From Alphaproteobacteria bacterium (GTDB lineage Bacteria > Pseudomonadota > Alphaproteobacteria > JANQMY01), in assembly GCA_028289425.1 (NCBI GenBank), contig JANQPL010000018.1, positions 62,001-126,000 of the forward strand: 64,000 nucleotides of DNA. Reading direction: 5' to 3'. The notes below the pieces were generated by a model, which was not told the DNA's origin, did not search any database, and saw nothing but the letters and a program-made list of their open reading frames with translations. A program made the translations under genes and the position numbers. Positions within the stretch are counted from its first letter, which is position 1, and each line of letters opens with the position of its first letter. This document shows positions 44,843 through 56,268 of the stretch, one piece after another.

Positions 44843-46939
44843 ATGCCAACCATCACCGTTGACGGGAACGAAATAGAAGTTGAAGCCGGCCTCACAGTGC
44901 TTCAGGCCTGCGAAATGGCCGGCGCCGAAATACCGCGGTTCTGCTATCACGAGAGACTGTCGATTGCCGGCAATTGCCGCATGTGCCTTGTGGAACTGGA
45001 AAAGTCAGCGAAGCCTATCGCTTCCTGTGCGATGCCGGTTGCGGAAGGGATGGTGGTGCACACCAACACCCCCACCGTCAAAAAGGCGCGCGAAGGCGTT
45101 ATGGAGTTCTTGCTCATCAACCATCCGCTCGATTGTCCGATTTGCGATCAGGGTGGGGAGTGCGATCTGCAAGACCAGGCAATGGCCTATGGTGTCGACA
45201 GTTCGCGATATGACGAAAACAAGCGCGCTGTCGAAGAGAAATATATGGGTCCACTGATCAAGACGATCATGACCCGATGCATTCACTGCACGCGATGCGT
45301 CCGATTTTCCACGGAAGTTGCGGGTGTCGAAGAGATTGGCGCGATCGGCCGCGGCGAAGACATGGAGATCACGACCTATCTAGAGCAAGCGGTTAACTCC
45401 GAGCTTTCGGGCAATGTCATCGACCTCTGTCCTGTTGGGGCCCTGACATCCAAACCCTACGCATTTTCTGCACGACCCTGGGAACTGCGAAAAACTGAAT
45501 CCGTCGATGTGATGGATGCGGTCGGCTCGGCCATTCGTGTGGACAGCCGTGGGCGCGAAGTCATGCGCGTACTGCCGCGCCTTCACGAAGACGTCAATGA
45601 AGAGTGGATATCAGACAAGGCTCGGTTTGCTTGCGATGGTCTCAATCGGCAGCGATTGGATCGCCCTTACATACGGGTCGATGGAAAGCTTAAGCCCGCA
45701 AGCTGGGATGAAGCCTTCAACCTAATTACCTCAAAAATTTCGGCCGTTGGCGGCGAAAAGATTGCTGCGATTACAGGAGATCAGGTCTGCCTCGAGTCCA
45801 TGAAGGCCCTAAAGGACTTGTGGTCAGCCCTTGAGAGCCCACATTTGGATTGCAGGCAGGATGGCACGCCCTTGGGGGGCGGCCGCGGTACGTATCTGTT
45901 CAATTCGACGATTGCGGCCGCCAATCAGACTGACGCGGTGCTCTTGGTCGGGGCGAATCCCCGGTGGGAGGCACCGGTCCTGAATGCGCGCATTCGCAAG
46001 GCATATCTTGACCGCTTGATTCCGATTGGCGCCGTTGGACCACAGACCGATCTAACCTATCCCCACGAGGTGTTCGGTGCCGGCGCTCAGACGCTGGAGC
46101 AAATTGCGAACGGTCAACATACATTTGCTGAAAAACTGAAGGCGGCGGAGCGGCCCATGTTGATCCTTGGCCAGGGAGCTCTGGCAGGGCCAGATGGAAA
46201 GGCGGCCATTACTCTTGCCGCGCGCATTGCAGATACCAATGGGATGCTGCGGGAAGACTGGAATGGCTTTAATGTTCTCCACACAGCGGCTTCACGTGTT
46301 GGTGGCTTGGACTTGGGGTTTATCCCCGCGGATGGTGGGCGCGACACGAAACAAATTTTGAGTGGGTGCCGTTCCGGTGACATAGAGCTGGTTTATCTTC
46401 TTGGGGCGGACGACCTGCCCGAGGCGGGGGACAAGGCGGATGTCTTTGGCGAGGCTTTTGTGGTGTACCAGGGAAGCCACGGGGACTCAGGCGCCCATTT
46501 CGCCGATGTGATCTTGCCGGGCGCCGCGTATACGGAAAAGCACGGACTGTGGGTCAATACCGAAGGACGGGTTCAAGAGGCAAAAGCTGCGAGCTTTCCT
46601 CCGGGCGAAGCCCGAGAAGACTGGAAAATCATCCGAGCGCTGTCTTCTGCGATCGGCAAGCCTTTGGACTACAACACCTTAGCAGAACTTCGAGCCTCTC
46701 TCTTTGATGCGCATCCGCATCTGGCCGCGATCGACGACATCTCGCCCGGCGACATATCGTCTATTCGGGCATTGGGCGAACAGTCCGTCGGGCAACTTTC
46801 GGGCGATCCCTTCGCATTGCCGATCAAGGACTACTACCTCACCAATCCAATTGCTCGTGCGAGTGAGACCATGGCCGAATGCTCGGCACTATTTGCACAG
46901 CGTCAAAGTGACGGGAAAGTGACGGGCACCCATGGATGA
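44843..46939 (+). CDS. nuoG: NADH-quinone oxidoreductase subunit G
   Basis: Largest peripheral subunit, with several clusters. At 698 aa it has the N-terminal ferredoxin domain (N1b ligands in [15 protein letters not shown] and ASCAMP), the His/Cys-ligated N5 region ([15 protein letters not shown] nearby) and N4 region ([12 protein letters not shown]), then a molybdopterin-oxidoreductase-like domain without cofactor. No extra N7 cluster motif of the E. coli type is evident. The stop overlaps nuoH by 8 bp. Confidence 0.96.
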   Translation: MPTITVDGNEIEVEAGLTVLQACEMAGAEIPRFCYHERLSIAGNCRMCLVELEKSAKPIASCAMPVAEGMVVHTNTPTVKKAREGVMEFLLINHPLDCPICDQGGECDLQDQAMAYGVDSSRYDENKRAVEEKYMGPLIKTIMTRCIHCTRCVRFSTEVAGVEEIGAIGRGEDMEITTYLEQAVNSELSGNVIDLCPVGALTSKPYAFSARPWELRKTESVDVMDAVGSAIRVDSRGREVMRVLPRLHEDVNEEWISDKARFACDGLNRQRLDRPYIRVDGKLKPASWDEAFNLITSKISAVGGEKIAAITGDQVCLESMKALKDLWSALESPHLDCRQDGTPLGGGRGTYLFNSTIAAANQTDAVLLVGANPRWEAPVLNARIRKAYLDRLIPIGAVGPQTDLTYPHEVFGAGAQTLEQIANGQHTFAEKLKAAERPMLILGQGALAGPDGKAAITLAARIADTNGMLREDWNGFNVLHTAASRVGGLDLGFIPADGGRDTKQILSGCRSGDIELVYLLGADDLPEAGDKADVFGEAFVVYQGSHGDSGAHFADVILPGAAYTEKHGLWVNTEGRVQEAKAASFPPGEAREDWKIIRALSSAIGKPLDYNTLAELRASLFDAHPHLAAIDDISPGDISSIRALGEQSVGQLSGDPFALPIKDYYLTNPIARASETMAECSALFAQRQSDGKVTGTHG

Positions 46940-47945
46940 GCAATTCATGACGGATTATGGGTGGCCGTTCCTCTGGATTGTCGGTCAATCATTGGCGCTA
47001 ATGATCGTATTGCTGGTATCGCTTGCCTTCCTTCTTCTGGCGGACCGGAAGATCTGGGCAGCCGTTCAGCTCAGACGCGGCCCTAATGTGGTAGGCGCAT
47101 TCGGGCTGTTGCAATCGTTCGCCGACTTCTTAAAGTTTGTGTTCAAAGAAGCGTTGATTCCGTCAAGCGCTAACAAAGCCGTCTACTTGTTAGCACCACT
47201 GATCACCTTCACACTGGCAATGGCAGCCTGGGTTGTTGTGCCGGTTGCTGATGGCTGGGTTATCGCGGATATCAATGTGGGGATCTTGTATCTCTTCGCC
47301 ATATCGTCTCTCGGTGTATACGGCATTATTATGGGGGGCTGGGCGTCCAACTCGAAATATCCGTTCTTGGGTGGTCTTCGGTCGGCGGCGCAAATGGTGT
47401 CTTACGAAGTGTCCATCGGATTTGTCATCGTCACCGTTTTGCTGACGGCGGGAACACTGAACCTATCGGGTATCGTACGCGCGCAAGAGGAATCGATTTG
47501 GTACTTCATTCCGCATTTTCCGATGTTCGTTGTTTTCTTTATCTCGGCACTCGCGGAAACGAACCGACCGCCATTTGATTTGCCGGAAGCAGAATCCGAG
47601 TTGGTGGCGGGGTATCAGGTCGAATATTCGTCGACGCCCTATCTGCTCTTCATGATCGGTGAATATCTCAACATCGTGCTGATGTGCGCGATGACCACAA
47701 TCCTGTTTCTCGGGGGGTGGCTGCCGCCCCTCGATGTGGCGCCGTTCAATTGGTTGCCGGGGCAGTTTTGGTTTGCGTTCAAAGTCATCGCGATTTTCTT
47801 CATGTTCGCCATGGTCAAGGCCATGGTGCCCAGATACCGCTACGATCAATTGATGAGGCTGGGGTGGAAAGTGTTCTTGCCGCTATCGCTTGCGTGGGTC
47901 GTGATCACGGCGGCCGTTTTGCAGTATTTCGATTTGGCGCGTTAG
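46932..47945 (+). CDS. nuoH: NADH-quinone oxidoreductase subunit H
   Basis: Membrane subunit at the base of the quinone cavity. At 337 aa with about eight helices it has [61 protein letters not shown] and [21 protein letters not shown], all diagnostic. It starts at ATG 46932 inside the nuoG end and is 19 bp before nuoI. Confidence 0.97.
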   Translation: MDEQFMTDYGWPFLWIVGQSLALMIVLLVSLAFLLLADRKIWAAVQLRRGPNVVGAFGLLQSFADFLKFVFKEALIPSSANKAVYLLAPLITFTLAMAAWVVVPVADGWVIADINVGILYLFAISSLGVYGIIMGGWASNSKYPFLGGLRSAAQMVSYEVSIGFVIVTVLLTAGTLNLSGIVRAQEESIWYFIPHFPMFVVFFISALAETNRPPFDLPEAESELVAGYQVEYSSTPYLLFMIGEYLNIVLMCAMTTILFLGGWLPPLDVAPFNWLPGQFWFAFKVIAIFFMFAMVKAMVPRYRYDQLMRLGWKVFLPLSLAWVVITAAVLQYFDLAR

Positions 47946-47964
47946 TCCGTATGAGGTTCTGAGG

Positions 47965-48453
47965 ATGGCATTTTTGGATAGAACAGCGCGCACCATCATG
48001 CTGCAGGAGTTTGTGTCGAGCTTCCTGTTGGCTATGCGCTATTTCTTCAAGCCCAAGGCGACAGTGAACTATCCGTTCGAGAAGGGACCGCTCAGTCCCC
48101 GGTTCCGCGGGGAGCATGCACTTCGCCGTTACCCCAATGGTGAGGAGCGCTGCATCGCCTGCAAACTTTGTGAAGCGATTTGTCCTGCGCAAGCCATAAC
48201 CATCGAGGCGGAACCGCGGGAAGATGGCAGCCGGCGGACCACGCGCTACGACATCGATATGGTCAAGTGCATCTATTGTGGGTTTTGTCAGGAAGCGTGC
48301 CCTGTCGATGCGATAGTAGAGGGGCCCAATTTCGAGTTTGCGACAGAAACGCGCGAAGAACTTCTTTACGACAAGGACAAGCTGCTCGCGAACGGCGATC
48401 GTTGGGAGCGGGAGATTGCCCGAAACCTAGAATTGGATGCTCCCTACCGTTAA
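47965..48453 (+). CDS. nuoI: NADH-quinone oxidoreductase subunit I
   Basis: Ferredoxin-like subunit with two 4Fe-4S clusters (N6a, N6b). At 162 aa the ligand sets are [12 protein letters not shown] and [12 protein letters not shown]. An N-terminal amphipathic helix ([27 protein letters not shown]) lies before the cluster domain, as usual. It is followed by the longest gap of the nuo operon, 120 bp. Confidence 0.97.
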   Translation: MAFLDRTARTIMLQEFVSSFLLAMRYFFKPKATVNYPFEKGPLSPRFRGEHALRRYPNGEERCIACKLCEAICPAQAITIEAEPREDGSRRTTRYDIDMVKCIYCGFCQEACPVDAIVEGPNFEFATETREELLYDKDKLLANGDRWEREIARNLELDAPYR

Positions 48454-48524
48454 TTGTCTGAGCGAGCATTCACGAATGTGTATTCGTCTTTGTACATAGC
48501 AAATCGCGGATACACCCAATCTCC

Positions 48525-48547
48525 GCAACCGGCGTTCCTTCGGTTGC
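48525..48547 (+). other. Hairpin in the nuoI-nuoJ gap
   Basis: A perfect 7-bp stem (GCAACCG 48525-48531, CGGTTGC 48541-48547) has a 9-nt loop and ends 26 nt before the nuoJ start. A weaker CGAAT/ATTCG dyad lies at 48473-48486. No T tract follows either. They may be RNA-processing or stability elements between the peripheral-arm and membrane-arm gene sets. Confidence 0.4.
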
Positions 48548-48573
48548 CGCCAATCGGCTTCAGGAGTTAGGAA

Positions 48574-49191
48574 ATGGTATTGCAGGCCTTGGCCTTCTAT
48601 TTTTTTGCGGGCATCGTCATTGCTTCGGCGGTGATGGTGATTTCCGCGCGCAATCCCGTCCATTCGGTGCTTTTTCTTATCCTTGCCTTTTTCAATTCGG
48701 CCGGACTGTTTGTCCTGCAAGGGGCGGAATTGTTGGCGATGACACTCGTGATCGTCTATGTGGGTGCCGTGGCGGTGCTGTTTCTCTTCGTCGTCATGAT
48801 GTTGGACATCAATTTCACAGAACTTCGGCAAGGCTTTAGAGACAACCTCCATTGGGGCATTGCTGTTGGACTTCTTCTCATTGTCGAGCTGGTGATTTTT
48901 CTCGCATCCTGGCAGTTTTCCGGCGCGATCGAAGAGACGGTTGTGGCAAAGCAGCCCCCGGTCGAATCTGGCATAACCAACGCCGAAGCTTTGGGACAAA
49001 TCATCTACACCAAATACGTCTACTTTTTCCAAGCGGCAGGAATCGTTCTATTGATCGCCATGATCGGCGCCATCGTCTTGACGTTGCGGCAGCGGGAAGG
49101 CGTTAAGAAACAGAATATCGGGGCACAGGTGAATCGGTCGGTGAAAGAATCTGTCGAGCTGGTTGATATCAAACCGGGTCAGGGACTTTAG
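48574..49191 (+). CDS. nuoJ: NADH-quinone oxidoreductase subunit J
   Basis: Membrane subunit with five helices; the pi-bulge helix region near the N-terminus links quinone chemistry to proton pumping. At 205 aa it has [59 protein letters not shown] in segments, the family hallmark. The C-terminus is a soluble extension of about 40 residues. Strong AGGAG at 48562-48566 precedes the start. It is 13 bp before nuoK. Confidence 0.96.
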   Translation: MVLQALAFYFFAGIVIASAVMVISARNPVHSVLFLILAFFNSAGLFVLQGAELLAMTLVIVYVGAVAVLFLFVVMMLDINFTELRQGFRDNLHWGIAVGLLLIVELVIFLASWQFSGAIEETVVAKQPPVESGITNAEALGQIIYTKYVYFFQAAGIVLLIAMIGAIVLTLRQREGVKKQNIGAQVNRSVKESVELVDIKPGQGL

Positions 49192-49204
49192 GGCGGACGG
49201 CAAC

Positions 49205-49516
49205 ATGTTGGAGATCGGGCTTGGGCATTACCTCACGGTGGCGGCAATACTGTTTACCTTGGGTGTGTTCGGGATTTTCCTCAATCAGAAGAATGTCATC
49301 ATCATTTTGATGTCGATCGAGCTCATGTTGCTTGCCGTCAACATCAATCTGGTCGCCTTTTCCACTCATCTTCAAGATCTTGTGGGCCAGGTGTTTGCGC
49401 TCTTTGTGCTGACAGTTGCCGCGGCGGAGGCCGCCATCGGGTTGGCGGTGCTAGTGGTGTATTTCCGAAATCGGGGAACGATCGCGGTGCAGGATATCAA
49501 TCAGATGCGCGGTTAA
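49205..49516 (+). CDS. nuoK: NADH-quinone oxidoreductase subunit K
   Basis: Small membrane subunit (103 aa) with three helices and two key buried glutamates, in [17 protein letters not shown] and [17 protein letters not shown]. Start ATG 49205 is preferred over the upstream GTG-type frame start because family members begin [10 protein letters not shown] or similar. Confidence 0.97.
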   Translation: MLEIGLGHYLTVAAILFTLGVFGIFLNQKNVIIILMSIELMLLAVNINLVAFSTHLQDLVGQVFALFVLTVAAAEAAIGLAVLVVYFRNRGTIAVQDINQMRG

Positions 49517-49535
49517 GGGTAGGGGCAACTCGTCT

Positions 49536-51605
49536 ATGTATTCTGCAATCGTCTTTCTGCCCCTCGCGGGTGCGATAATCGCAGGCTTCTTTGGCCGCGC
49601 TCTCGGACCGCGCGGGAGCGAGGTGGTCACAAGCGGATTCCTCATAATCTCCGCCATCCTCGCTTGCATTGCCTTTACTCAAGGCGGCGGCACGCAGGTG
49701 GTCACGGTTTTACCTTGGATGGAGTCCGGTAGTTTTGCGGTCGACTGGTCGCTGCGGATTGACGCGCTGACACGCGTAATGCTTGTCGTTGTGACCGTTG
49801 TTTCGTCAGTGGTACATGTCTACTCGATCGGCTACATGTCCCACGACCCACACCGGCCGCGTTTTTTCGCTTATCTTTCTTTGTTCACGTTTGCCATGCT
49901 GATGTTGGTAACCGCGGACAATTTCCTGCAGCTCTTTTTCGGTTGGGAAGGCGTTGGCCTGGCATCCTATTTGCTGATCGGCTTTTGGTACAAAAAACCC
50001 TCGGCGAATGCTGCAGCTATTAAGGCCTTCATCGTCAACCGCGTTGGTGATTTCGGGTTTGCCTTGGGGATCATGGCAACTTTCTTCGTCTTCGACACGG
50101 TCGATTTTACGTCCGTGTTTCAGGCGGTGCCAAGCAAGGCAGATGACACCTTCTTTTTCTTGGGTTTCGAAGTCCATGTGATGACGACGATTTGTCTGCT
50201 GCTCTTTATGGGCGCGATGGGCAAGTCGGCTCAGTTCTTCCTTCACACATGGCTGCCGGATGCCATGGAAGGCCCCACGCCAGTATCTGCGTTGATTCAT
50301 GCGGCGACCATGGTGACGGCGGGCGTCTTCTTGGTTTGCCGGTGTTCGCCCATGTTTGAATACGCGCCCGGTGCATTAGCGGTCGTGACCGTGATCGGTG
50401 CAACCACCGCATTTTTTGCGGCAACAATCGGCTTGTTCCAAAACGACATTAAGCGGGTCATCGCGTACTCAACCTGCAGCCAGTTGGGGTACATGTTTTT
50501 TGCGGCTGGAGTTTCGGCCTATGGCGCAGCCATGTTCCATTTGTTTACCCACGCATTCTTCAAAGCGCTGCTTTTCCTAGGAGCAGGATCGGTCATCCAT
50601 GCCATGTCCGATGAACAAGACATGCGCAAAATGGGCGGGTTGCAGACCATGCTGCCCATCACGTGGAGCTTTATGGTCGTCGGCACCTTGGCGCTGACCG
50701 GTGTCGGGATACCCTTCACATCTATTGGTTTTGCCGGATTTGCCTCGAAAGATGCGGTCATCGAGTTGGCCTATGCAGCGGGCACGAGTGTGGGCATGTA
50801 TGCCTTTGTGATGGGGGTAGTGGCTGCCTTGATGACCTCATTCTATTCCTGGCGCTTGATCTTCATGACATTCCATGGGCCCCACCGCGCGTCGAACGAA
50901 GTGATCAAGAAGGTCCATGAATCCGGCAACGTCATGCTGATACCGCTCGTTGTGTTGGTTGCGGGGTCGATTGTCGCGGGCGCCTTCTTCAAGGACTTCT
51001 TCATCGGCAGCAAGTCAGACAGCTTCTGGGGGGAAGCGATCTATGTGGCCGATCATGGCGCGCATGCAAAATATGATCATGCAGCCATTGATCACGACGC
51101 TCACGGATCGGATACGGCAGAACATGCTGCTGCGGATGAACATGGAACGGCTGTGGACACACACACCGACAGTCATGCAGAAGATGCCGGGCACGGAGGT
51201 GGTCACGGACACCACCCACCAGATTGGGTCGTCTTGATGCCGGTCTTGGTGACCGTTCTGGGCTTTGCGATTGCGTGGTATTTTTACATTTCACGACCAG
51301 ACCTGCCGCCTAAGATCGCGGCGCGCAGGAACCCGATCTATTTGTTCCTGTACAACAAATGGTATTTCGACGAGCTCTACGATTTCATCTTTGTACGTCC
51401 GGCCCGCTGGTTAGGGCGTATGCTTTGGAAGCAAGGGGACGGTTGGTTCATTGATGGCTTTGGGCCTGACGGCGTGTCCGCGCGGGTTCTGGATACGACC
51501 AAGCGGGTCATCCAACTTCAAACCGGTTACATCTATCACTACGCATTCGCGATGTTGATTGGGGTGGCTATCCTCACCACCGTCTTCGCTGTGAGGGCAT
51601 TCTAA
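49536..51605 (+). CDS. nuoL: NADH-quinone oxidoreductase subunit L, with histidine-rich insert
   Basis: Distal antiporter-like proton-pumping subunit, 689 aa, with the conserved core ([69 protein letters not shown]) and the C-terminal lateral helix region. Between helices near the C-terminus, residues 506-560 (51051-51215) form a soluble loop with 13 histidines among about 55 residues and many Asp and Glu ([24 protein letters not shown]). His-rich loops occur in this part of some alphaproteobacterial NuoL proteins, but such a density is notable. The reading frame is intact throughout. The stop overlaps the nuoM start by one base. Confidence 0.96.
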   Translation: MYSAIVFLPLAGAIIAGFFGRALGPRGSEVVTSGFLIISAILACIAFTQGGGTQVVTVLPWMESGSFAVDWSLRIDALTRVMLVVVTVVSSVVHVYSIGYMSHDPHRPRFFAYLSLFTFAMLMLVTADNFLQLFFGWEGVGLASYLLIGFWYKKPSANAAAIKAFIVNRVGDFGFALGIMATFFVFDTVDFTSVFQAVPSKADDTFFFLGFEVHVMTTICLLLFMGAMGKSAQFFLHTWLPDAMEGPTPVSALIHAATMVTAGVFLVCRCSPMFEYAPGALAVVTVIGATTAFFAATIGLFQNDIKRVIAYSTCSQLGYMFFAAGVSAYGAAMFHLFTHAFFKALLFLGAGSVIHAMSDEQDMRKMGGLQTMLPITWSFMVVGTLALTGVGIPFTSIGFAGFASKDAVIELAYAAGTSVGMYAFVMGVVAALMTSFYSWRLIFMTFHGPHRASNEVIKKVHESGNVMLIPLVVLVAGSIVAGAFFKDFFIGSKSDSFWGEAIYVADHGAHAKYDHAAIDHDAHGSDTAEHAAADEHGTAVDTHTDSHAEDAGHGGGHGHHPPDWVVLMPVLVTVLGFAIAWYFYISRPDLPPKIAARRNPIYLFLYNKWYFDELYDFIFVRPARWLGRMLWKQGDGWFIDGFGPDGVSARVLDTTKRVIQLQTGYIYHYAFAMLIGVAILTTVFAVRAF

Positions 51606-53227
51606 TGGATACGGTGCCCTGGCTTTCATTGATTACGTTTCTGCCGCTTGTCGGCGTTCTTTTGATTGCAACGCTCGGTTCAGACGACAGCGAAATCATC
51701 AAACGAAACGTACGTAACGTCGCGCTGTTCACGACCATTGCAACGTTCATCGTGTCGCTCTTCATCTGGGTAAACTTTGACTACACCACGGCGGAATTTC
51801 AATTCGTTGAAAAATTCGACTGGTTGGGGGCGGGCGGGCAATGCTCTGTCGACGGAGCGGTTCCATCCGATGGAAGCCTGCAACTCCCGTGTTACCATAT
51901 GGGCGTGGACGGCATTTCGATGTTGTTCGTCATCTTGACCACTTTCCTGATGCCGTTTTGCATCTTGGCGAGCTGGAATGCGATCAACGAACGCGTAAGC
52001 CAATACATGATGGCGTTTCTTGTGCTGGAAACGCTGATGATCGGTGTTTTCTGCGCTCTCGATCTTGTGCTGTTTTATGTGTTCTTCGAAGGTGGCCTCA
52101 TACCCATGTTCCTGATCATCGGAATATGGGGCGGTGCCCGGCGGATCTACGCCACGTTTAAGTTCTTCTTGTACACATTGCTCGGCTCGGTGCTAATGCT
52201 GCTGGCGATGATGGCCATGTATTGGAATGCGGGGACGACGGATATTCCGACTCTGTTGGCCCACGACTTCCCCGCCAGCATGCAGACGTGGTTGTGGCTG
52301 GCATTCTTTGCATCATTTGCCGTCAAGATGCCCATGTGGCCGGTTCATACCTGGCTTCCCGACGCTCACGTTGAAGCGCCAACGGCCGGCTCGGTCATTT
52401 TGGCGGGCATCCTGCTGAAAATGGGCGGCTACGGCTTTATCCGTTTTTCCCTCCCCATGTTTCCGGTCGCGTCGGAGGTTTTTGCACCGCTTGTCTTCAC
52501 GCTGAGTGTTGTTGCCATCATCTACACCTCCCTCGTTGCGCTCGCGCAGGAGGACATGAAGAAGCTCATCGCCTATTCATCGGTGGCGCATATGGGCTTC
52601 GTCACCATGGGTATTTTCTCGGCGGCGGTCCCAAGACCGGACACAGGTGCCTATGTAGTCCAGGGACTTCAGGGCGGCATTATCCAGATGCTGAGCCACG
52701 GATTCATTTCAGGGGCCCTCTTCCTATGTGTGGGCGTGATCTACGACCGAATGCATACACGGGAAATCGCCGCGTATGGAGGGCTGGTCAACCGCATGCC
52801 GATTTATGCGTTCGCCTTCATGGTGTTCACCATGGCGAATGTGGGACTGCCCGGTACAAGCGGATTCGTGGGCGAATTTCTGACCCTGTTAGGCGCCTAT
52901 CAGGTTAACACTTGGGTCGCGTTCTTTGCCACGACCGGCGTCATCCTAAGTGCGGCCTATGCTTTGTGGCTTTACCGGCAAGTGGTGTTTGGCGAGTTGC
53001 AGAAAGAGTCGCTCAAACAAATCGCCGATTTGAGTCCGAGGGAAATTGCCGTTCTTGCACCACTCATCATCGCAACGCTCTTTTTTGGCATCTATCCAAA
53101 ACCCCTTTTCGACGTGACCAAGGTTTCCGTCGATAACCTGGTCGAAGAGCATCAAAGTTCCATGGCTTCGTATCATTCCGCGAACAGTGTAGCGGTTGTC
53201 GGCCCCGACCAGACAGAAGGCAATTAG
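51605..53227 (+). CDS. nuoM: NADH-quinone oxidoreductase subunit M
   Basis: Antiporter-like proton-pumping subunit, 540 aa, with the conserved lysine/glutamate core ([70 protein letters not shown]). A periplasmic loop between the first two helices and the HMGVDGISM motif carries two cysteines, Cys80 and Cys96 ([10 protein letters not shown] and LQLPCYHMG), in an insert longer than in E. coli. They could form a disulfide. It starts at ATG 51605 inside the nuoL stop and is 3 bp before nuoN. Confidence 0.97.
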   Translation: MDTVPWLSLITFLPLVGVLLIATLGSDDSEIIKRNVRNVALFTTIATFIVSLFIWVNFDYTTAEFQFVEKFDWLGAGGQCSVDGAVPSDGSLQLPCYHMGVDGISMLFVILTTFLMPFCILASWNAINERVSQYMMAFLVLETLMIGVFCALDLVLFYVFFEGGLIPMFLIIGIWGGARRIYATFKFFLYTLLGSVLMLLAMMAMYWNAGTTDIPTLLAHDFPASMQTWLWLAFFASFAVKMPMWPVHTWLPDAHVEAPTAGSVILAGILLKMGGYGFIRFSLPMFPVASEVFAPLVFTLSVVAIIYTSLVALAQEDMKKLIAYSSVAHMGFVTMGIFSAAVPRPDTGAYVVQGLQGGIIQMLSHGFISGALFLCVGVIYDRMHTREIAAYGGLVNRMPIYAFAFMVFTMANVGLPGTSGFVGEFLTLLGAYQVNTWVAFFATTGVILSAAYALWLYRQVVFGELQKESLKQIADLSPREIAVLAPLIIATLFFGIYPKPLFDVTKVSVDNLVEEHQSSMASYHSANSVAVVGPDQTEGN

Positions 53228-53230
53228 GCC

Positions 53231-54700
53231 ATGTCGCAGCAACTCAATTCAGACTTTCCCATTCCCGACATTGTAGTTGCATTGCCGGAGGTTATCCTTG
53301 CTGTCGGCGGCATGGCGCTGCTGATGCTTGGGGTATTTCGGGGGGACCGTTCGACGCGCACGGTGTCCTGGCTTGCGGTTCTCACATTTCTGATTGCGGC
53401 GGTCGTCGTTATTCAACAACCAGGCGACAGAGTTGTGGCCTTTGGATCGACTTTTGTCGTCGACGCATTCTCCAAATTCGTGAAGGTCCTCGTGCTCTTG
53501 GGATCTTCCGTTGCGCTCATCATGTCGCACGGGTTCATCCGCTCAGAGAAGATCGAACGGTTTGAGTTTCCGATTCTGATCGTTTTCGCGACACTGGGCA
53601 TGTGCATGATGGTCTCCGCCAACGACCTCATCTCGCTATACATGGGGATCGAGCTTCAAAGCTTGGCCTTGTATGTGTTGGCGGCATTCAACAGGGACTC
53701 CCTGCGGTCGACCGAAGCGGGACTGAAGTACTTCGTTCTCGGCGCGTTGTCGTCCGGCCTGCTCCTCTATGGTTGCTCACTGGTTTATGGGTTCAGTGGG
53801 ACCACCACATTTGAAGGTATCGCACTTGCGCTTACCAGTGACGGCGCGAGCAGTGCACAGAACATTGGTCTCATTTTTGGCCTCGTGTTTTTGACCGCAG
53901 GGTTGGCCTTCAAAGTGTCGGCCGTCCCATTCCATATGTGGACACCGGACGTATATGAAGGTGCACCTACCCCGATTACGGCTTTCTTTGCGGGTGCCCC
54001 AAAGATGGCGGCTATGGCACTTTTTGTCAGGGCTCTTGTCGGGCCGTTTCCGGATCTGACGCCTGAGTGGCAGCAGATTATTGTGTTCATATCGATTGCT
54101 TCCATGCTGTTGGGCGCGTTCGCTGCAATCGGCCAGACCAATATAAAGCGCCTGATGGCCTACAGCTCCATCGGACACATGGGTTTTGCATTGGTGGGAC
54201 TCGCCGCCGGAACCGAGGACGGGGTGCGGGGTGTTCTAATATATCTCGCGATCTATCTCGCGATGACAATTGGAACCTTCGTCTGCATTCTTTCCATGCG
54301 AAGAACAGAAGGCATGGTCGAAGACATTGATGATCTGGCGGGGTTGTCACAAACCAAACCGCTTATGGCTCTGTCGCTTCTCATTCTTATGTTTTCGCTC
54401 GCGGGTATACCGCCGATGGCTGGCTTTTTTGCGAAATTCTATGTGTTCCTTGCGGCCATCCAGGCAGAGCTCTACACACTTGCGGTCCTGGGCGTCTTGT
54501 CGAGTGTTGTGGGAGCGTTCTATTATATCCGTATCGTGAAGGTAATGTACTTCGACGAACCGGCGGAGGCGTTTGCCTATCCAATGTCCGGCGAGATGCG
54601 GGTTATTCTTTTTGGCTCGGTTGCATTTACCGCATTGTTTTTCCTTTACCCTTCTTTGTTGGTTGCAACGGCAACGTCGGCAGCATCAGCCCTCTTTTAA
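53231..54700 (+). CDS. nuoN: NADH-quinone oxidoreductase subunit N
   Basis: Third antiporter-like proton-pumping subunit, 489 aa, with about fourteen helices. Hallmarks: [67 protein letters not shown] and [19 protein letters not shown]. Last gene of the fourteen-gene nuo operon. birA starts only 6 bp later and may be on the same transcript. Confidence 0.97.
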   Translation: MSQQLNSDFPIPDIVVALPEVILAVGGMALLMLGVFRGDRSTRTVSWLAVLTFLIAAVVVIQQPGDRVVAFGSTFVVDAFSKFVKVLVLLGSSVALIMSHGFIRSEKIERFEFPILIVFATLGMCMMVSANDLISLYMGIELQSLALYVLAAFNRDSLRSTEAGLKYFVLGALSSGLLLYGCSLVYGFSGTTTFEGIALALTSDGASSAQNIGLIFGLVFLTAGLAFKVSAVPFHMWTPDVYEGAPTPITAFFAGAPKMAAMALFVRALVGPFPDLTPEWQQIIVFISIASMLLGAFAAIGQTNIKRLMAYSSIGHMGFALVGLAAGTEDGVRGVLIYLAIYLAMTIGTFVCILSMRRTEGMVEDIDDLAGLSQTKPLMALSLLILMFSLAGIPPMAGFFAKFYVFLAAIQAELYTLAVLGVLSSVVGAFYYIRIVKVMYFDEPAEAFAYPMSGEMRVILFGSVAFTALFFLYPSLLVATATSAASALF

Positions 54701-54706
54701 CTCGAA

Positions 54707-55495
54707 GTGGGATTAAGGAAATTGGCGGCATCGCGTCCAAGTCTTCCGGCGGGTTACGAACTCCTCCATTGTGAGGAAATCGACAGCACGAATGCCGAGG
54801 CGCTCCGGCAAGCCGCAGCGGGGGCGCGGGGTCCCCTTTGGATATTGGCCGATCGGCAAAACGCCGGACGCGGACGGCGCGGGCGGACGTGGGTATCCCA
54901 GTCAGGGAACTTGTTCTGCACATTGCTAATCACCGTTGACCGTACCGCTGCGCAGGCGGCGACACTTTCATTCGTTGCCGCACTTTCAGCGGCCGACGCG
55001 GTGTCTCATTTCGCGCCAAATGCGGACATTCAGTTGAAATGGCCAAACGACGTTCTATTAGACGGCAAGAAGATTGTCGGAATACTGCTCGAATCCGCCA
55101 TGTCAAATGACAGTTCGGAGATCGTTCTATCCATCGGTATAGGAATTAATCTCCGATCGCATCCAACGGATGTGGAATTGGCTGCCACGTCACTCCGGGC
55201 TGAGAATATGGAAGTGCCCACACCGGACAAGGCCCTGGCTCATCTTGCAAAGGCATGGGTGCGCTGGCTTAACCCTTGGCAAGAAGAGGGGTTTAGCCCG
55301 ATCAGAGAAGCCTGGCTTGCGCGTGCAAAGGGCGTGGGGCAGGATATTCAAGTGCGCTTGCCAAACGAAACCCTTGAAGGCCTCTTTAAGGGGCTTGATG
55401 CGTCCGGCACCCTGCTGCTTGAACTTGGCAATGGCACTTGTCGCGAAATAAATGCGGGCGAGGTCTATTTCGGTGCCGTGGAAAAGAACCGGTAG
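54707..55495 (+). CDS. birA: Biotin--[acetyl-CoA-carboxylase] ligase (no DNA-binding domain)
   Basis: Attaches biotin to the carrier protein of acetyl-CoA carboxylase. At 262 aa from GTG 54707 it has the catalytic core only: [19 protein letters not shown] around the biotinyl-AMP loop, [20 protein letters not shown] and a small C-terminal SH3-like domain. The N-terminal winged helix of E. coli BirA is absent, so it should not repress biotin genes itself. It is 6 bp after nuoN and 5 bp before coaX. Confidence 0.94.
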   Translation: MGLRKLAASRPSLPAGYELLHCEEIDSTNAEALRQAAAGARGPLWILADRQNAGRGRRGRTWVSQSGNLFCTLLITVDRTAAQAATLSFVAALSAADAVSHFAPNADIQLKWPNDVLLDGKKIVGILLESAMSNDSSEIVLSIGIGINLRSHPTDVELAATSLRAENMEVPTPDKALAHLAKAWVRWLNPWQEEGFSPIREAWLARAKGVGQDIQVRLPNETLEGLFKGLDASGTLLLELGNGTCREINAGEVYFGAVEKNR

Positions 55496-55500
55496 ATGAA

Positions 55501-56268
55501 ATGCTGCTAGCAATCGATGCAGGCAATACAAACACCGTTTTTGCTGTGCTGAATGGCACTGAGGTGAAATCTCAGTGGCGCAGCTCCACGAAAGAAGTGC
55601 GTACGGCCGACGAGCACTTTGTTTGGTTGAGCCATCTTATGACGCTTAACGGTATCGGGAAGGAAGAAATCTCTGCCGCCATTATTTCAACCGTGGTTCC
55701 CCAATCGCTGTTTAATTTGCGTTCGTTGTGCAGGAACTATTTCAGTGTCGAGCCGATGGTCATCGGGGACGCCAATGTCGATTTAGGCATCGGTGTTCGT
55801 GCGCAAGATGTTGGGGCCGACAGGCTTGTGAACGCGGTTGCCGCGCACAAATCGTACAAAGGCGCATTAATCATAATCGATTTCGGCACTGCGACCACAT
55901 TCGATGTGGTGAGTGCTGAGGGTGACTATGAAGGGGGCGTGATCGCCCCCGGCATTAACACCTCGCTTGAGGCGCTTCACTTGGCGGCGGCGAAACTCCC
56001 CCGCATCGAAGTTGCACAGCCGCAGCGGGTCATCGGTGATGGGACCATACCCGCAATGCAGTCGGGAACGTTTTGGGGATATGTTGGGTTGATAGAAGGC
56101 TTGGTAAGCCGCATTCGAGCAGAATACGATGAGCCGATGAAAGTCATCGCCACGGGGGGGCTGGCCAGCCTGTTCAAAAACGCAACCAATGTGATTGAGC
56201 AGGTGGATCAGGATCTTACAATCCGAGGACTGCTCGAAATCTATCGCAAGAACACCGGTCGATCGTGA
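55501..56268 (+). CDS. coaX: Type III pantothenate kinase
   Basis: First step of coenzyme A synthesis, phosphorylation of pantothenate. At 255 aa from ATG 55501 it has the ASKHA-fold motifs [12 protein letters not shown] at the N-terminus, [25 protein letters not shown], the GGVIAPG loop and VIATGGLA. Type III has no similarity to E. coli CoaA. The frame extends upstream inside birA without similarity. Overlaps rnj by 4 bp (GTGA), so translation is probably coupled. Confidence 0.96.
   Translation: MLLAIDAGNTNTVFAVLNGTEVKSQWRSSTKEVRTADEHFVWLSHLMTLNGIGKEEISAAIISTVVPQSLFNLRSLCRNYFSVEPMVIGDANVDLGIGVRAQDVGADRLVNAVAAHKSYKGALIIIDFGTATTFDVVSAEGDYEGGVIAPGINTSLEALHLAAAKLPRIEVAQPQRVIGDGTIPAMQSGTFWGYVGLIEGLVSRIRAEYDEPMKVIATGGLASLFKNATNVIEQVDQDLTIRGLLEIYRKNTGRS

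Noticed and set aside
51051-51215. Frameshift or assembly error as the cause of the NuoL His-rich stretch
   Set aside because: Conserved NuoL sequence continues in the same frame on both sides and codon use looks normal, so an in-frame insert is more likely.
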